31,665 nucleotides of DNA. Origin: a virus. Where the stretch lies: the IMG/VR virus record IMGVR_UViG_3300042527_000576, positions 1 to 31,665 of that record; one strand, given 5' to 3'. Under the pieces are notes generated by a model. It saw only the letters and a program-made list of their open reading frames with translations, made no database searches and was not told the DNA's origin. Shown here piece by piece: positions 1 through 5,904 of the stretch. Numbering within the stretch: position 1 is the first letter of the stretch; each line of letters begins with the position of its first letter. A program made the position numbers and the translations under genes.

Positions 1-353
1 GTGGCGCAGGAGGGGGGGGGTATTTTGGTGGTGGAGCGGGTTCTGGAAATGGTAATGGTGATGGTGGTGCGGGTGGTAGTGGTTTTCTTTCAGGATCCGT
101 TCTTTCAAGTTCTATGACCAATGGTTCTGGAAGAGTTCCTGGCAATATAGCATTCCCAGGTTATTCAGGAAGTTATGGGTATGGTGGTGCAACAGGAGCA
201 AATGCGGGAACATCAGGTCTAGTCGTTTTTCGTTATCTCACAGCAGCCGCATCATCTAGGACTATTACTGGTGGCACAGAAACAACTTCGGGTTCTTACA
301 CTCTTAGAACATTCACATCTGCGGGAAGTTTAGTGATTGGAGCTCGTTCTTAA
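1..353 (+). CDS. Glycine-rich tail protein, 5' truncated
   Basis: The reading frame is open to the left edge (first full codon at base 3), so the true start lies outside the window. The visible part begins with a run of Gly, Ala, Ser and Asn residues and ends in a C-terminal segment (LVVFRYL, then TITGG, then YTLRTFTSAGSLVI) that closely parallels the end of the next gene (GVVIISYP, TITGGYRIYTFNASGSITF). This glycine-rich body plus short beta-rich tail is typical of phage tail-fibre or adhesin proteins. The precise role is inferred; host-surface binding is the usual guess. The stop codon TAA at 351-353 shares its last base with the start codon of the next gene, suggesting coupled translation of two paralogues. 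Confidence 0.7.
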   Translation, partial: GAGGGGYFGGGAGSGNGNGDGGAGGSGFLSGSVLSSSMTNGSGRVPGNIAFPGYSGSYGYGGATGANAGTSGLVVFRYLTAAASSRTITGGTETTSGSYTLRTFTSAGSLVIGARS

Positions 354-1288
354 TGCCTGATTTTCCGTCCTTATCTGCGGCTTCCGGAATCTGGACGCTC
401 GACAAACATGTAAAAGCCAAGATGGGAGATAACTTTCCTGGACTGGCGGTGTCGGCTGTCAATCTTCTTGCGGTGGCTGGCGGTGGCTCTGGCGGCGTAG
501 ATAATGGCGGAGGCGGTGGAGGTGGTGGTGTGATTGATACAACTTATTCCATCACCCCTGGCACATATTCTATTGTTGTTGGGGCTGGTGGGGCTGCTCG
601 TGCTGGAAGTTCTGATGATGGACCTGGGAGTCCTGGAGTGAATTCCTCGGCGTTAGGGTTTACAGCCATAGGTGGTGCTGGTGGTACTGGATGGGTAAAC
701 ACGACTCTTCCATCAAATGGGACAATCAATGGTGGTTCTGGTTCTGGACAGTCTGCAAGCACCGGTGGCGTGAACTCACGAGGTGCAGGCACTGGTCTAC
801 AGCCCAGTTCTGCGTCAGGAGGTTTTGGCAATAACGGCGGGTCTGCCTCAAATGGCAGGGCTGGCGGAGGCGGAGGTGCTGATGCTGTTGGCGGTAACGC
901 TACAGGTTCTGCGGCTGGCTCGGGTGGTATTGGATATCTGCCAGATAGCACAAAATACAATACAAGTGGTGGTCGTTTTGGGGCTGGCGGTACAGGTGGA
1001 TGGGATGTTATTAGCGGTGTTGGTTCCTCTGGTCATACATCAAATAATGGTGTTATAAAACAAACTACACAAACAGCAGAGTTGGCTAGTCCATCAAATA
1101 GCGGGCATGGCGGGCATGGGGGGAATCACAACAATAATAGTTCGGGTGCGGGTGGTTCTGGTGTTGTGATTATTAGCTACCCAGACTCTTTTGTTCCTGC
1201 TTCAGCGACAACAGGTTCACCAACCATAACAATCACAGGTGGTTATAGAATATATACTTTCAATGCTTCAGGAAGCATCACTTTCTAA
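353..1288 (+). CDS. Glycine-rich tail adhesin-like protein
   Basis: The product has 311 residues. Residues 1-40 are not glycine-rich and may be an attachment or capping segment. Residues 40-270 are dominated by Gly, Ser, Asn and Ala with runs of up to eight glycines, and the last 45 residues form a beta-rich end (SGVVIISYPD, then ITITGGYRIYTFNASGSITF). Such proteins in phages can fold as polyglycine-II sandwiches in receptor-binding adhesins; this is established for some T-even-like tail tips and is inferred here. The start is the ATG that overlaps the previous stop as TAATG. It is a paralogue of the preceding partial gene. Its position upstream of the neck genes, not after the tail hub, is unusual for a fibre, so a head decoration or appendage role is also possible. 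Confidence 0.7.
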   Translation: MPDFPSLSAASGIWTLDKHVKAKMGDNFPGLAVSAVNLLAVAGGGSGGVDNGGGGGGGGVIDTTYSITPGTYSIVVGAGGAARAGSSDDGPGSPGVNSSALGFTAIGGAGGTGWVNTTLPSNGTINGGSGSGQSASTGGVNSRGAGTGLQPSSASGGFGNNGGSASNGRAGGGGGADAVGGNATGSAAGSGGIGYLPDSTKYNTSGGRFGAGGTGGWDVISGVGSSGHTSNNGVIKQTTQTAELASPSNSGHGGHGGNHNNNSSGAGGSGVVIISYPDSFVPASATTGSPTITITGGYRIYTFNASGSITF

Positions 1289-1353
1289 GTGGTAGACAGA
1301 TCAATGAATTTTTGATATTATAAAAGATATTGTTGATATACAGGAGAATATAA

Positions 1354-1719
1354 ATGGCGCATTTTGCTGAACTTGGTGAAGATAATATTGTATTGCGAGT
1401 AATCGTAGTATCTAATAATGAATTGCTTGATGAAAACGGTGATGAATTAGAATCTAAGGGAGCCGACTTTTGCCGCAATCTTCTTGGCGGTACTTGGAAA
1501 CAAACATCTTATAACGGTAACATGCGAGGTCGTTATGCTGGCATTGGTTATACCTATTCAAGTGCTCATGATGCTTTTATTGCCCCGAAACCTTTTCCAT
1601 CATGGACTCTCAACGAAGAAACCACTGAATGGGAAGCCCCAGTTGCTTACCCAGAAGAGGGGATGTATGCATGGGACGAAGACGAGCAGGAATGGGTGGA
1701 AATATCTTTTCCTAGTTAA
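1354..1719 (+). CDS. Small conserved virion-associated protein of aquatic phages
   Basis: The product has 121 residues and a good ribosome-binding site (AGGAG 8 bases before the ATG). It begins MAHFAELGEDNIVLRVIVV, has a central segment with FCRNLLGG, TWKQTSYNG, RYAGIGYTYSSAHDAFI and PKPFPSW, and an acidic C-terminus with AWDEDEQEWVE. I recognise this pattern from memory as a recurrent small protein in marine cyanophages and other aquatic phages, usually annotated as hypothetical or structural. No enzymatic motif is visible. It sits between the glycine-rich proteins and the neck genes, so a structural or appendage role fits. The function is unknown. Confidence 0.75.
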   Translation: MAHFAELGEDNIVLRVIVVSNNELLDENGDELESKGADFCRNLLGGTWKQTSYNGNMRGRYAGIGYTYSSAHDAFIAPKPFPSWTLNEETTEWEAPVAYPEEGMYAWDEDEQEWVEISFPS

Positions 1720-1834
1720 TCAATGGCACTTTTCTTTCTTTTAACTCATCAGGAAATTTGGTAATTGGATAATGATTTTATATTCCACTTATGTTCGTAA
1801 AAAGACATTATATAATCTATAATGGATATTAACC

Positions 1835-1996
1835 ATGACTGCTATTAACTTCCCGTCCAACCCTAGTTTAAATGATCAGCATTCTTCTGGTGCTAAAACA
1901 TGGACATGGGATGGGGAGAAATGGATTTTAAATACACAGAATGTCACTAATAAAATTAATGACTTAGAAGTGTCATTGGTAATGCAGACTTTTTAA
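1835..1996 (+). CDS. Short appendage-type protein, probably C-terminally truncated
   Basis: This is a 53-codon reading frame beginning MTAINFPSNPSLNDQHSSG and continuing with AKTWTWDGEKWIL, then NVTNKINDLEVS. The INFPSNPSLND...TWTWDGEKW pattern recurs at the N-termini of phage tail appendage proteins, where it probably forms a small attachment domain; this is from memory of the family. The frame ends early (VMQTF stop). If one G were added to the GG at 1978-1979, the frame would instead read SLGNADFLKAEKQ and stop at 2013, which looks more like a natural ending. It may therefore be a slightly damaged gene or contain a sequence error. Two TATAAT hexamers (1811-1816 and 1818-1823) lie just upstream, and there is only a weak GGAT as ribosome-binding site. 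Confidence 0.5.
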   Translation: MTAINFPSNPSLNDQHSSGAKTWTWDGEKWILNTQNVTNKINDLEVSLVMQTF

Positions 1997-2016
1997 AGGC
2001 TGAAAAACAGTAATAC

Positions 2017-2025
2017 TGTTATAAT
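2017..2025 (+). promoter_or_regulatory. Extended -10 promoter element (TGTTATAAT), leaderless spacing
   Basis: TG at 2017-2018, one spacer base, then a perfect TATAAT hexamer at 2020-2025. The downstream ATG at 2032 starts exactly seven bases after the last T, so transcription would begin at or next to the start codon. No Shine-Dalgarno sequence is present before this ATG. I see no convincing -35 box, but extended -10 promoters do not require one. This is inference from sequence alone. Confidence 0.45.
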
Positions 2026-2031
2026 TGAATT

Positions 2032-2964
2032 ATGGAAGATGTAAAGATTGACACAAGCAAGACACTAACTCTGACGCTTCCTTCTGACCCTACATCGAAC
2101 GCAGTATCTGTTAGCCTATATCATGAGTTTGGAAATTTAGTAACCGGGCCAACCGCAGCAACAAGAGCGTCTGCTGGAGTTTACACAATAACATATGGAC
2201 AGCAATCTTCTGGACACTATATCTTTAATTCAGCAGGCAGGCATCGTGCTGATTTTACATATACTGTATCTGGCACTTCTTATACGAAATCTCAATATAT
2301 AAATGTCTACACCCCTTACATCACGGCTGACACCTTCTTTGAGGACCATCCGGAACTGGAAGATGATTGGTATGACAAGTTTGATAAAATGGAGAAGAAA
2401 GTAAGAAACATTATCAATACATTTTGTGGTCAAAGTTTTGAAAGGTATCTTGATAAATCTTTTGTCATTTCAGGAACTAACAAGAAGACTTTACATCTTC
2501 CTTACCCAGTTGTTACTTTAACAAAAGTAACCATGAATGTCGGTGAGGACGATGAAGCAATACTATTTGATTCCTCAGACCCTTCGTATACCAGTATTCA
2601 AAAATCAAAGGAGCCGCACAATTTCGGTAGTTCTTATTATATTGAATACAGAAGGTCAACTCTTGATAGCGTTCAAACAATTATTACAACGGCTAAATTT
2701 AGATCAGATGACTTCTTCACAATTGAAGGAGATTTTGGTTGGCAGTTTGTGCCAAACAATATTGAGCAAGCAGCAGACCTTTTGTTGGAAGATATGATGA
2801 ATGACGACTCTGAGTTTAGAAGGCATGGTATTTCTAGAGTTGACATGGACACCATTGAATACGAAATGAGAAGAGATTCATCATTTTATGAATCAACTGG
2901 GAATATTGATGCTGATGTTCTACTCATGGATTACACATTGTTTATTATGGACTATGTTGTCTAA
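2032..2964 (+). CDS. Putative head-tail connector with N-terminal Ig-like domain
   Basis: The product has 310 residues. Residues 1-90 look like an immunoglobulin-like beta-sandwich (alternating strands TLTLTLPS, AVSVSLYHEF, GVYTITYG, ADFTYTV). From about residue 95 the sequence turns helical (ITADTFFEDHPELEDDWYDK, then KVRNIINTFCGQSFE) and ends with helices (IEQAADLLLEDMMNDDSEFRRHG). The helical start plus a short beta insertion resembles head-tail adaptor proteins of the HK97 gp6 / SPP1 gp15 type, which bind under the portal. The gene is followed at once by candidates for the head-closure, completion and terminator proteins, which is the expected neck order. The fusion to an Ig-like domain is unusual. 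The family call rests on position and fold pattern, not on a diagnostic motif. Confidence 0.55.
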   Translation: MEDVKIDTSKTLTLTLPSDPTSNAVSVSLYHEFGNLVTGPTAATRASAGVYTITYGQQSSGHYIFNSAGRHRADFTYTVSGTSYTKSQYINVYTPYITADTFFEDHPELEDDWYDKFDKMEKKVRNIINTFCGQSFERYLDKSFVISGTNKKTLHLPYPVVTLTKVTMNVGEDDEAILFDSSDPSYTSIQKSKEPHNFGSSYYIEYRRSTLDSVQTIITTAKFRSDDFFTIEGDFGWQFVPNNIEQAADLLLEDMMNDDSEFRRHGISRVDMDTIEYEMRRDSSFYESTGNIDADVLLMDYTLFIMDYVV

Positions 2965-2966
2965 TC

Positions 2967-3341
2967 ATGTCACGAGGAACATATCTACCACTATCGCATA
3001 GTATTGATGTATACACACGCACCACTTCTGTAAATGATGCTGGTCAAAAAACAATGTCATACACCAAGGCTGGAACTATAAAAGCGTTTTTTCAATCGAT
3101 GTCTTCAGAAAGAAGAACTTATCCATATATAGACAATGTTGATGAAATTGAGTTTTACATTTCTCACAAAGATCAATCTTATGCTATTTACAATAACAGA
3201 ATCCAAAATGTTGTTGATAGATTTGGAAATGTTATAGAAGCTGGTCCAGTTGAAATCATTAATATTCATAAACAAACTGGCCTTAATGGAAAGGTTAGGC
3301 AAGTTCTTTTGACTTGCAGGAAGGTTGTTGAGAATGCTTAA
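2967..3341 (+). CDS. Putative head closure / head-tail joining protein
   Basis: The product has 124 residues and is mainly beta-stranded. It starts MSRGTYLPLSHSIDVYTRTT and contains a central segment AGTIKAFFQSMSSERRTYPY and a C-terminal GLNGKVRQVLLTCRKV. Small beta-barrel proteins of this size, with a YTRTTSVNDAGQ-like opening (a strand describing a modified-reagent-type barrel), directly after the connector gene are typically the head stopper (SPP1 gp16-like, phage head-tail joining family). The gene starts two bases after the previous stop, and its own end overlaps the next start. No ribosome-binding site of its own is obvious, so it is probably coupled to the gene before it. The assignment is by size, fold pattern and position. 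Confidence 0.5.
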   Translation: MSRGTYLPLSHSIDVYTRTTSVNDAGQKTMSYTKAGTIKAFFQSMSSERRTYPYIDNVDEIEFYISHKDQSYAIYNNRIQNVVDRFGNVIEAGPVEIINIHKQTGLNGKVRQVLLTCRKVVENA

Positions 3342-3873
3342 TATCAGAATTAACAGAACAGCTTCGCTTCAATTGGAAACTGCCGCTATATTTTATTCAA
3401 TTCTACCAGTGAGAGTTCAGTATGCTCAGGCTGCAGGAATGGCGGGTGCAAAAAGAAGCATTAAGCAGGCAGTGCTCCCAGTTGGTAAGGCTGCCAAGTA
3501 TTTACAATATGAAATTATACCGTATGGTCCAACTGGAATGGTTTTGAAAATCACACCATATCCAAAAGAATATGTGAGAAAAGATGGCGGGAATATACAG
3601 ATCGCTTCGGCAATTCTCCTTACCGGAAAGAAGGGTGGTGGTTTTATTGTACCAAAGAAGGGTTTGGCAATGAAAACAAGATCAGCTTCTGTCAGCGCCG
3701 GGTATAAAGAGTTTTATCAAACTGTAAGAAAAGTTGCTATCACATCCAAAAGAAAGCAAATACAGGAGATAGCAAGACAGGTTCTTTTGCAAGAATTAAA
3801 AATTTCTTTTGCGAAGCAGGGTTTTGGCATCCGTGGTGGCGCACCTACTGGTGCTAGAGATGTGGTAAGGTAG
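3334..3873 (+). CDS. Putative neck / tail completion protein
   Basis: The product has 179 residues and is basic. It starts at ATG 3334, which has AGGAAGG nine bases upstream and overlaps the previous stop; the TTG at 3325 would sit directly against that ribosome-binding site and is rejected as start. The N-terminus is helical (QLETAAIFYSILPVRVQYAQAAG), followed by strands around YEIIPYGPTGMVLKITPYP and a long basic helix near KREQ-like residues 145-160 (KRKQIQEIARQVLLQEL). This layout and position match HK97 gp10-like tail completion or neck proteins, which bind between head closure and tail terminator proteins. No specific motif proves it. Confidence 0.45.
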   Translation: MLNIRINRTASLQLETAAIFYSILPVRVQYAQAAGMAGAKRSIKQAVLPVGKAAKYLQYEIIPYGPTGMVLKITPYPKEYVRKDGGNIQIASAILLTGKKGGGFIVPKKGLAMKTRSASVSAGYKEFYQTVRKVAITSKRKQIQEIARQVLLQELKISFAKQGFGIRGGAPTGARDVVR

Positions 3874-3876
3874 ATT

Positions 3877-4287
3877 ATGCCAATTAGTGTATATGATGTT
3901 AATACATTCTTAAAAGCCGATGCTACTTTGGCAAATATTGCAGGAAAGGTAATGAACTTTTTCCCTGTTGTTGGCTACGGCACAGAAGCACCACCGTTTG
4001 TGATTTACTTCTACAGCCCTTATATTCCCTCAGTGGAGTCTTACTGGAATCGTTATGATGGAATTAGATATTCTGTTTATGATAGTGATGTGGATAGAAT
4101 GTTTAAAATTGGGGAGAGAATGATTAAACTCCTTGGTGAAGGCGACCAAATCCAAGGTGATGTTCCAAGCTCTAATGTGCGTATCCTGTCTTCCCAACTG
4201 GTCAGTACTTCAGTAAGTGAGCCTATTGAAAAAGAAGGCTGGTATCAGATGGACCTTGATTTCTCGCTGTTTTCAGTTAGCCTCTGA
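3877..4287 (+). CDS. Putative tail terminator protein
   Basis: The product has 136 residues with alternating helix and strand (PISVYDVNTFLKADATLANI, PPFVIYFYSPYIP, RYSVYDSDVDRMFKIGERMI, then strands VRILSSQLVS and GWYQMDLDFSLFSVSL). A small alpha-beta protein of this length between the completion protein and the tail tube gene is the usual place of the tail terminator (lambda gpU / HK97 gp9-like), which caps the tail tube and joins it to the neck. The segment IRYSVYDSDVDRMFKIGERMIKLL, read as a helix following a strand, is compatible with that fold. The gene starts three bases after the previous stop. Assigned from order and fold pattern. Confidence 0.55.
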   Translation: MPISVYDVNTFLKADATLANIAGKVMNFFPVVGYGTEAPPFVIYFYSPYIPSVESYWNRYDGIRYSVYDSDVDRMFKIGERMIKLLGEGDQIQGDVPSSNVRILSSQLVSTSVSEPIEKEGWYQMDLDFSLFSVSL

Positions 4288-4295
4288 TATATTTG

Positions 4296-4304
4296 TGGTA
4301 TCAT
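4296..4304 (+). promoter_or_regulatory. Extended -10-like element (TGGTATCAT)
   Basis: TG at 4296-4297, one base, then TATCAT (five of six matches to TATAAT). The ATG of the next gene begins eight bases after the last T, and that gene has no Shine-Dalgarno sequence. This would give a leaderless or almost leaderless transcript running into the tail tube gene. No clear -35 box. Confidence 0.35.
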
Positions 4305-4312
4305 AAATACAT

Positions 4313-4507
4313 ATGAAGTATACTGTAATTACATACATCGGTAAGACCCCAGGGTTTGCCGTGAAATTAGGAAAAGATCTTTATGATTTTGAGTGGCAAA
4401 AAGGCGTAGGAATAGGCCGCCGCTCCGATGAAATAAAACTAGACCACGCCATGAAGATTTCTAAGTGGCGTGATCGCAGGGGCAAGAAAATATTTGTCCT
4501 TGAATAA
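4313..4507 (+). CDS. Small basic protein of unknown function next to tail tube gene
   Basis: The product has 64 residues, with strands at KYTVITYIG and YDFEWQKGVG followed by a basic C-terminal half (HAMKISKWRDRRGKKIFVLE). I do not recognise the family. There is no signal peptide or membrane segment. It sits between the tail terminator and tail tube genes and ends 15 bases before the tube start. The reading frame is supported by tight packing with neighbours and by a candidate extended -10 element directly upstream. It could be a small tail or neck component. Confidence 0.55.
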   Translation: MKYTVITYIGKTPGFAVKLGKDLYDFEWQKGVGIGRRSDEIKLDHAMKISKWRDRRGKKIFVLE

Positions 4508-4522
4508 TAGGAGGAAAATAAA

Positions 4523-5107
4523 ATGGCAGTAACAACTTCCAATATCGTGGTTGGTGAAGCAACAGTAAAAACTGGTGTTTCCAACATTTCGATGACAAAC
4601 TCAGATTTTGATAGCTTGACAGATGTCGGTGCGACCCAAGGTGGTCTTGAAATTTCGTGGGAGCCAGACATGGTTGACATTGAAATCGACCAGTACGGTG
4701 ATGCCGCAAAAGTCATTCAGTCAAAGGTGAAAGTAATGGTTAAGACAACCCTTGCAGAAGGAACTCTTAACAACCTTGCAACAGCATGGAGCTATGACAA
4801 TACTGACGGTGGAGCAGACATTAAAGCAAACCTCGCCGGCTCAGGCGCAAACACAAAAACTTTCTTGTTTGGTTCACAAGGTGTGTATCCATTCGAGTAC
4901 GCGCTGCAGGTCACGGGCAATGCCCCTGGCTCGACAGCTTCGGTTACAAAGACACGCAAGTTTAACACTAAGCGAGCAGTCTCTATGACCACTTCGATGA
5001 TCTCGATGAAGAGAGCTGAAGCAACTGTGTTTGAAGTATCGTTCCGTATCTTGCCAGTAACTGAGGATACAGGCTACGAATACGGCAAGATTATTGATCA
5101 GCAATAA
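4523..5107 (+). CDS. Major tail protein (tail tube subunit)
   Basis: The product has 194 residues, starting MAVTTSNIVVGEATVKTG after the strongest ribosome-binding site of the region (AGGAGGAAAATAAA then ATG). It is mostly beta-stranded, with an early TQGGLEISWEPDMVDIEIDQ segment that fits the tail tube fold: subunits describe a difference from a reference state and contain a long loop plus a helix. Later strands include FEYALQVTG and ATVFEVSFRILPV. Good translation signals, location before the frameshifted chaperone pair and tape measure gene, and a terminator directly after it all fit an abundant tail tube protein. No sheath gene is present between terminator and tube, which supports a non-contractile tail. 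Confidence 0.75.
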   Translation: MAVTTSNIVVGEATVKTGVSNISMTNSDFDSLTDVGATQGGLEISWEPDMVDIEIDQYGDAAKVIQSKVKVMVKTTLAEGTLNNLATAWSYDNTDGGADIKANLAGSGANTKTFLFGSQGVYPFEYALQVTGNAPGSTASVTKTRKFNTKRAVSMTTSMISMKRAEATVFEVSFRILPVTEDTGYEYGKIIDQQ

Positions 5108-5133
5108 TTAACACCAAAAATTTGTACTAACGG

Positions 5134-5179
5134 AAAACTCTCAGGCAACAGTATGATATACTGAAGTCTGGGAGTTTTT
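5134..5179 (+). terminator. Rho-independent terminator after tail tube gene
   Basis: AAAACTCTCAG at 5134-5144 pairs with CTGGGAGTTTTT at 5168-5179, with one G-T wobble, and the 3' arm ends in a run of five T. A second small hairpin (GTAT / ATAC) can form inside the loop. It lies 27 bases after the tail tube stop codon and would lower expression of downstream genes relative to the tube. A TATAAT (5181-5186) follows immediately, which might restart transcription. Confidence 0.65.
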
Positions 5180-5218
5180 CTATAATCCCTAAGACTATTT
5201 ATAAGGAGTATTATAAAA

Positions 5219-5533
5219 ATGACAACAAATGCAGATCTGTTCAAGGGAACTGAAATTACTTTTTCTGATGGAAAAACGAGAATTGTTAAGCCTTTGACAA
5301 TCAAGCACCTTCGTGAGTTTATGAAGGTTGCTAACGAAATGAAGACGGACAACGATGCTGGAATGACTGACGAGGACATTGATAAGATGATTATGGCAGC
5401 ATCAATTGCACTTCGTAAGTGTGACCCAGAATTGGCAGCAGACCGTGATGCTCTTGAAGATGTTCTTGATTTGAGAACCTTTGGTGAAGTCATGGCAGCC
5501 GCTATGGGGTCTGATCCAAACCCAAACCTCTAG
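5219..5533 (+). CDS. Tail assembly chaperone, short form (lambda gpG equivalent)
   Basis: The product has 104 residues with a clear ribosome-binding site (AAGGAGT). It has a short beta start (GTEITFSDGKTRIVKPLTI) and then helices (KHLREFMKVANEMKTD, EDIDKMIMAASIALRKC, ALEDVLDLRTFGEVMAAAMG). This small helical protein, sitting between the tail tube and tape measure genes, matches the short tail assembly chaperone of siphoviruses, which coats the tape measure protein before tube polymerisation and is absent from mature virions. Its stop TAG at 5531-5533 comes directly after a slippery heptamer, so a fraction of ribosomes would make the longer form. The start and stop are unambiguous. Confidence 0.85.
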   Translation: MTTNADLFKGTEITFSDGKTRIVKPLTIKHLREFMKVANEMKTDNDAGMTDEDIDKMIMAASIALRKCDPELAADRDALEDVLDLRTFGEVMAAAMGSDPNPNL

Positions 5534-5856
5534 GCGGGGACTCTGGTGGTGACGAACCACTATCTTGGAATGAAATCCCCCTTCTAAAATATGAATCGGA
5601 AATATTTGTTCAAACCGGGGCATGGAAGAGCATTGAGGAATTAGAAGAATCGTTGATTCTTCATGAAATGTTTTTATTGTACCGTGCTTGCTCTAATGAG
5701 TTTAGTAAGAATATAAAAGCCGCTGCCCTTGCTCAAGGAGCAGATGTTGACTTTGAAGATGATTGGTATGACAATCAGGAGCGTACTCCTGCTGATCCTA
5801 TGCGCCCATTTGAGGTTATGAACTTTGGTATTCCATTGGGTTATGCACAAGAATGA
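5219..5856 (+). CDS. Tail assembly chaperone, long frameshift form (lambda gpGT equivalent)
   Basis: A -1 frameshift at CCCAAAC (5521-5527) joins codons 1-103 of the short chaperone to 109 further codons in the -1 frame, which is open without stops from 5515 to the TGA at 5854-5856, giving about 212 residues. The added part reads on from PLGGDSGGDEPLSW through KYESEIFVQTGAWKSIEELE and FLLYRACSNEFSKN to a C-terminus LGYAQE. The T-part has no start codon with a ribosome-binding site of its own. In lambda and related phages the long form binds the tail tube protein and brings it to the tape measure complex. The arrangement G/GT followed by the tape measure gene is conserved, which makes this assignment strong. 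Confidence 0.85.
5521..5580 (+). promoter_or_regulatory. Programmed -1 ribosomal frameshift signal
   Basis: The heptamer C CCA AAC at 5521-5527 is in the correct zero frame for XXXYYYZ slippage (CCA AAC re-pairing as CCC AAA) and lies one codon before the stop TAG at 5531. Downstream, GGGGA (5536-5540) can pair with TCCCC (5576-5580), enclosing a second stem TGGTGGT (5544-5550) with ACCACTA (5556-5562) and a five-base loop. The outer stem starts eight bases after the heptamer, a spacing usual for stimulatory structures. Pairing is by eye, not computed energies. Confidence 0.8.
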
Positions 5857-5879
5857 TTATTGCTAATTACGCAATAAAA

Positions 5880-5888
5880 TGGGATAAT
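5880..5888 (+). promoter_or_regulatory. Weak extended -10-like element before tape measure gene
   Basis: TG at 5880-5881, one base, then GATAAT (five of six matches). The tape measure ATG at 5905 has no Shine-Dalgarno sequence, and the element would place the transcript start about ten bases before it. No -35 box is seen. Low confidence in an AT-rich background. Confidence 0.25.
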
Positions 5889-5904
5889 TTACATTGGTAC
5901 AAAT

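Noticed and set aside
544-960. Minus-strand open frame rich in proline within the glycine-rich gene
   Set aside because: It is the complement of Gly-rich codons (GGN read as NCC), a known artefact; no ribosome-binding site and opposite to all other genes.
1-1200. Tandem GGT/GGC runs resembling a DNA repeat array or CRISPR
   Set aside because: Spacing is irregular and the runs are simply glycine codons; there are no constant repeats with unique spacers.
1289-1353. Short hairpin ATCAA/TTGAT near 1301-1316 as terminator
   Set aside because: The stem is only five AT-rich pairs and no T-run follows in a convincing position.
5653-5856. Independent small gene after the short chaperone
   Set aside because: It begins with TTG and has no ribosome-binding site; the same frame is open back to 5515 and is better explained as the frameshifted end of the chaperone.
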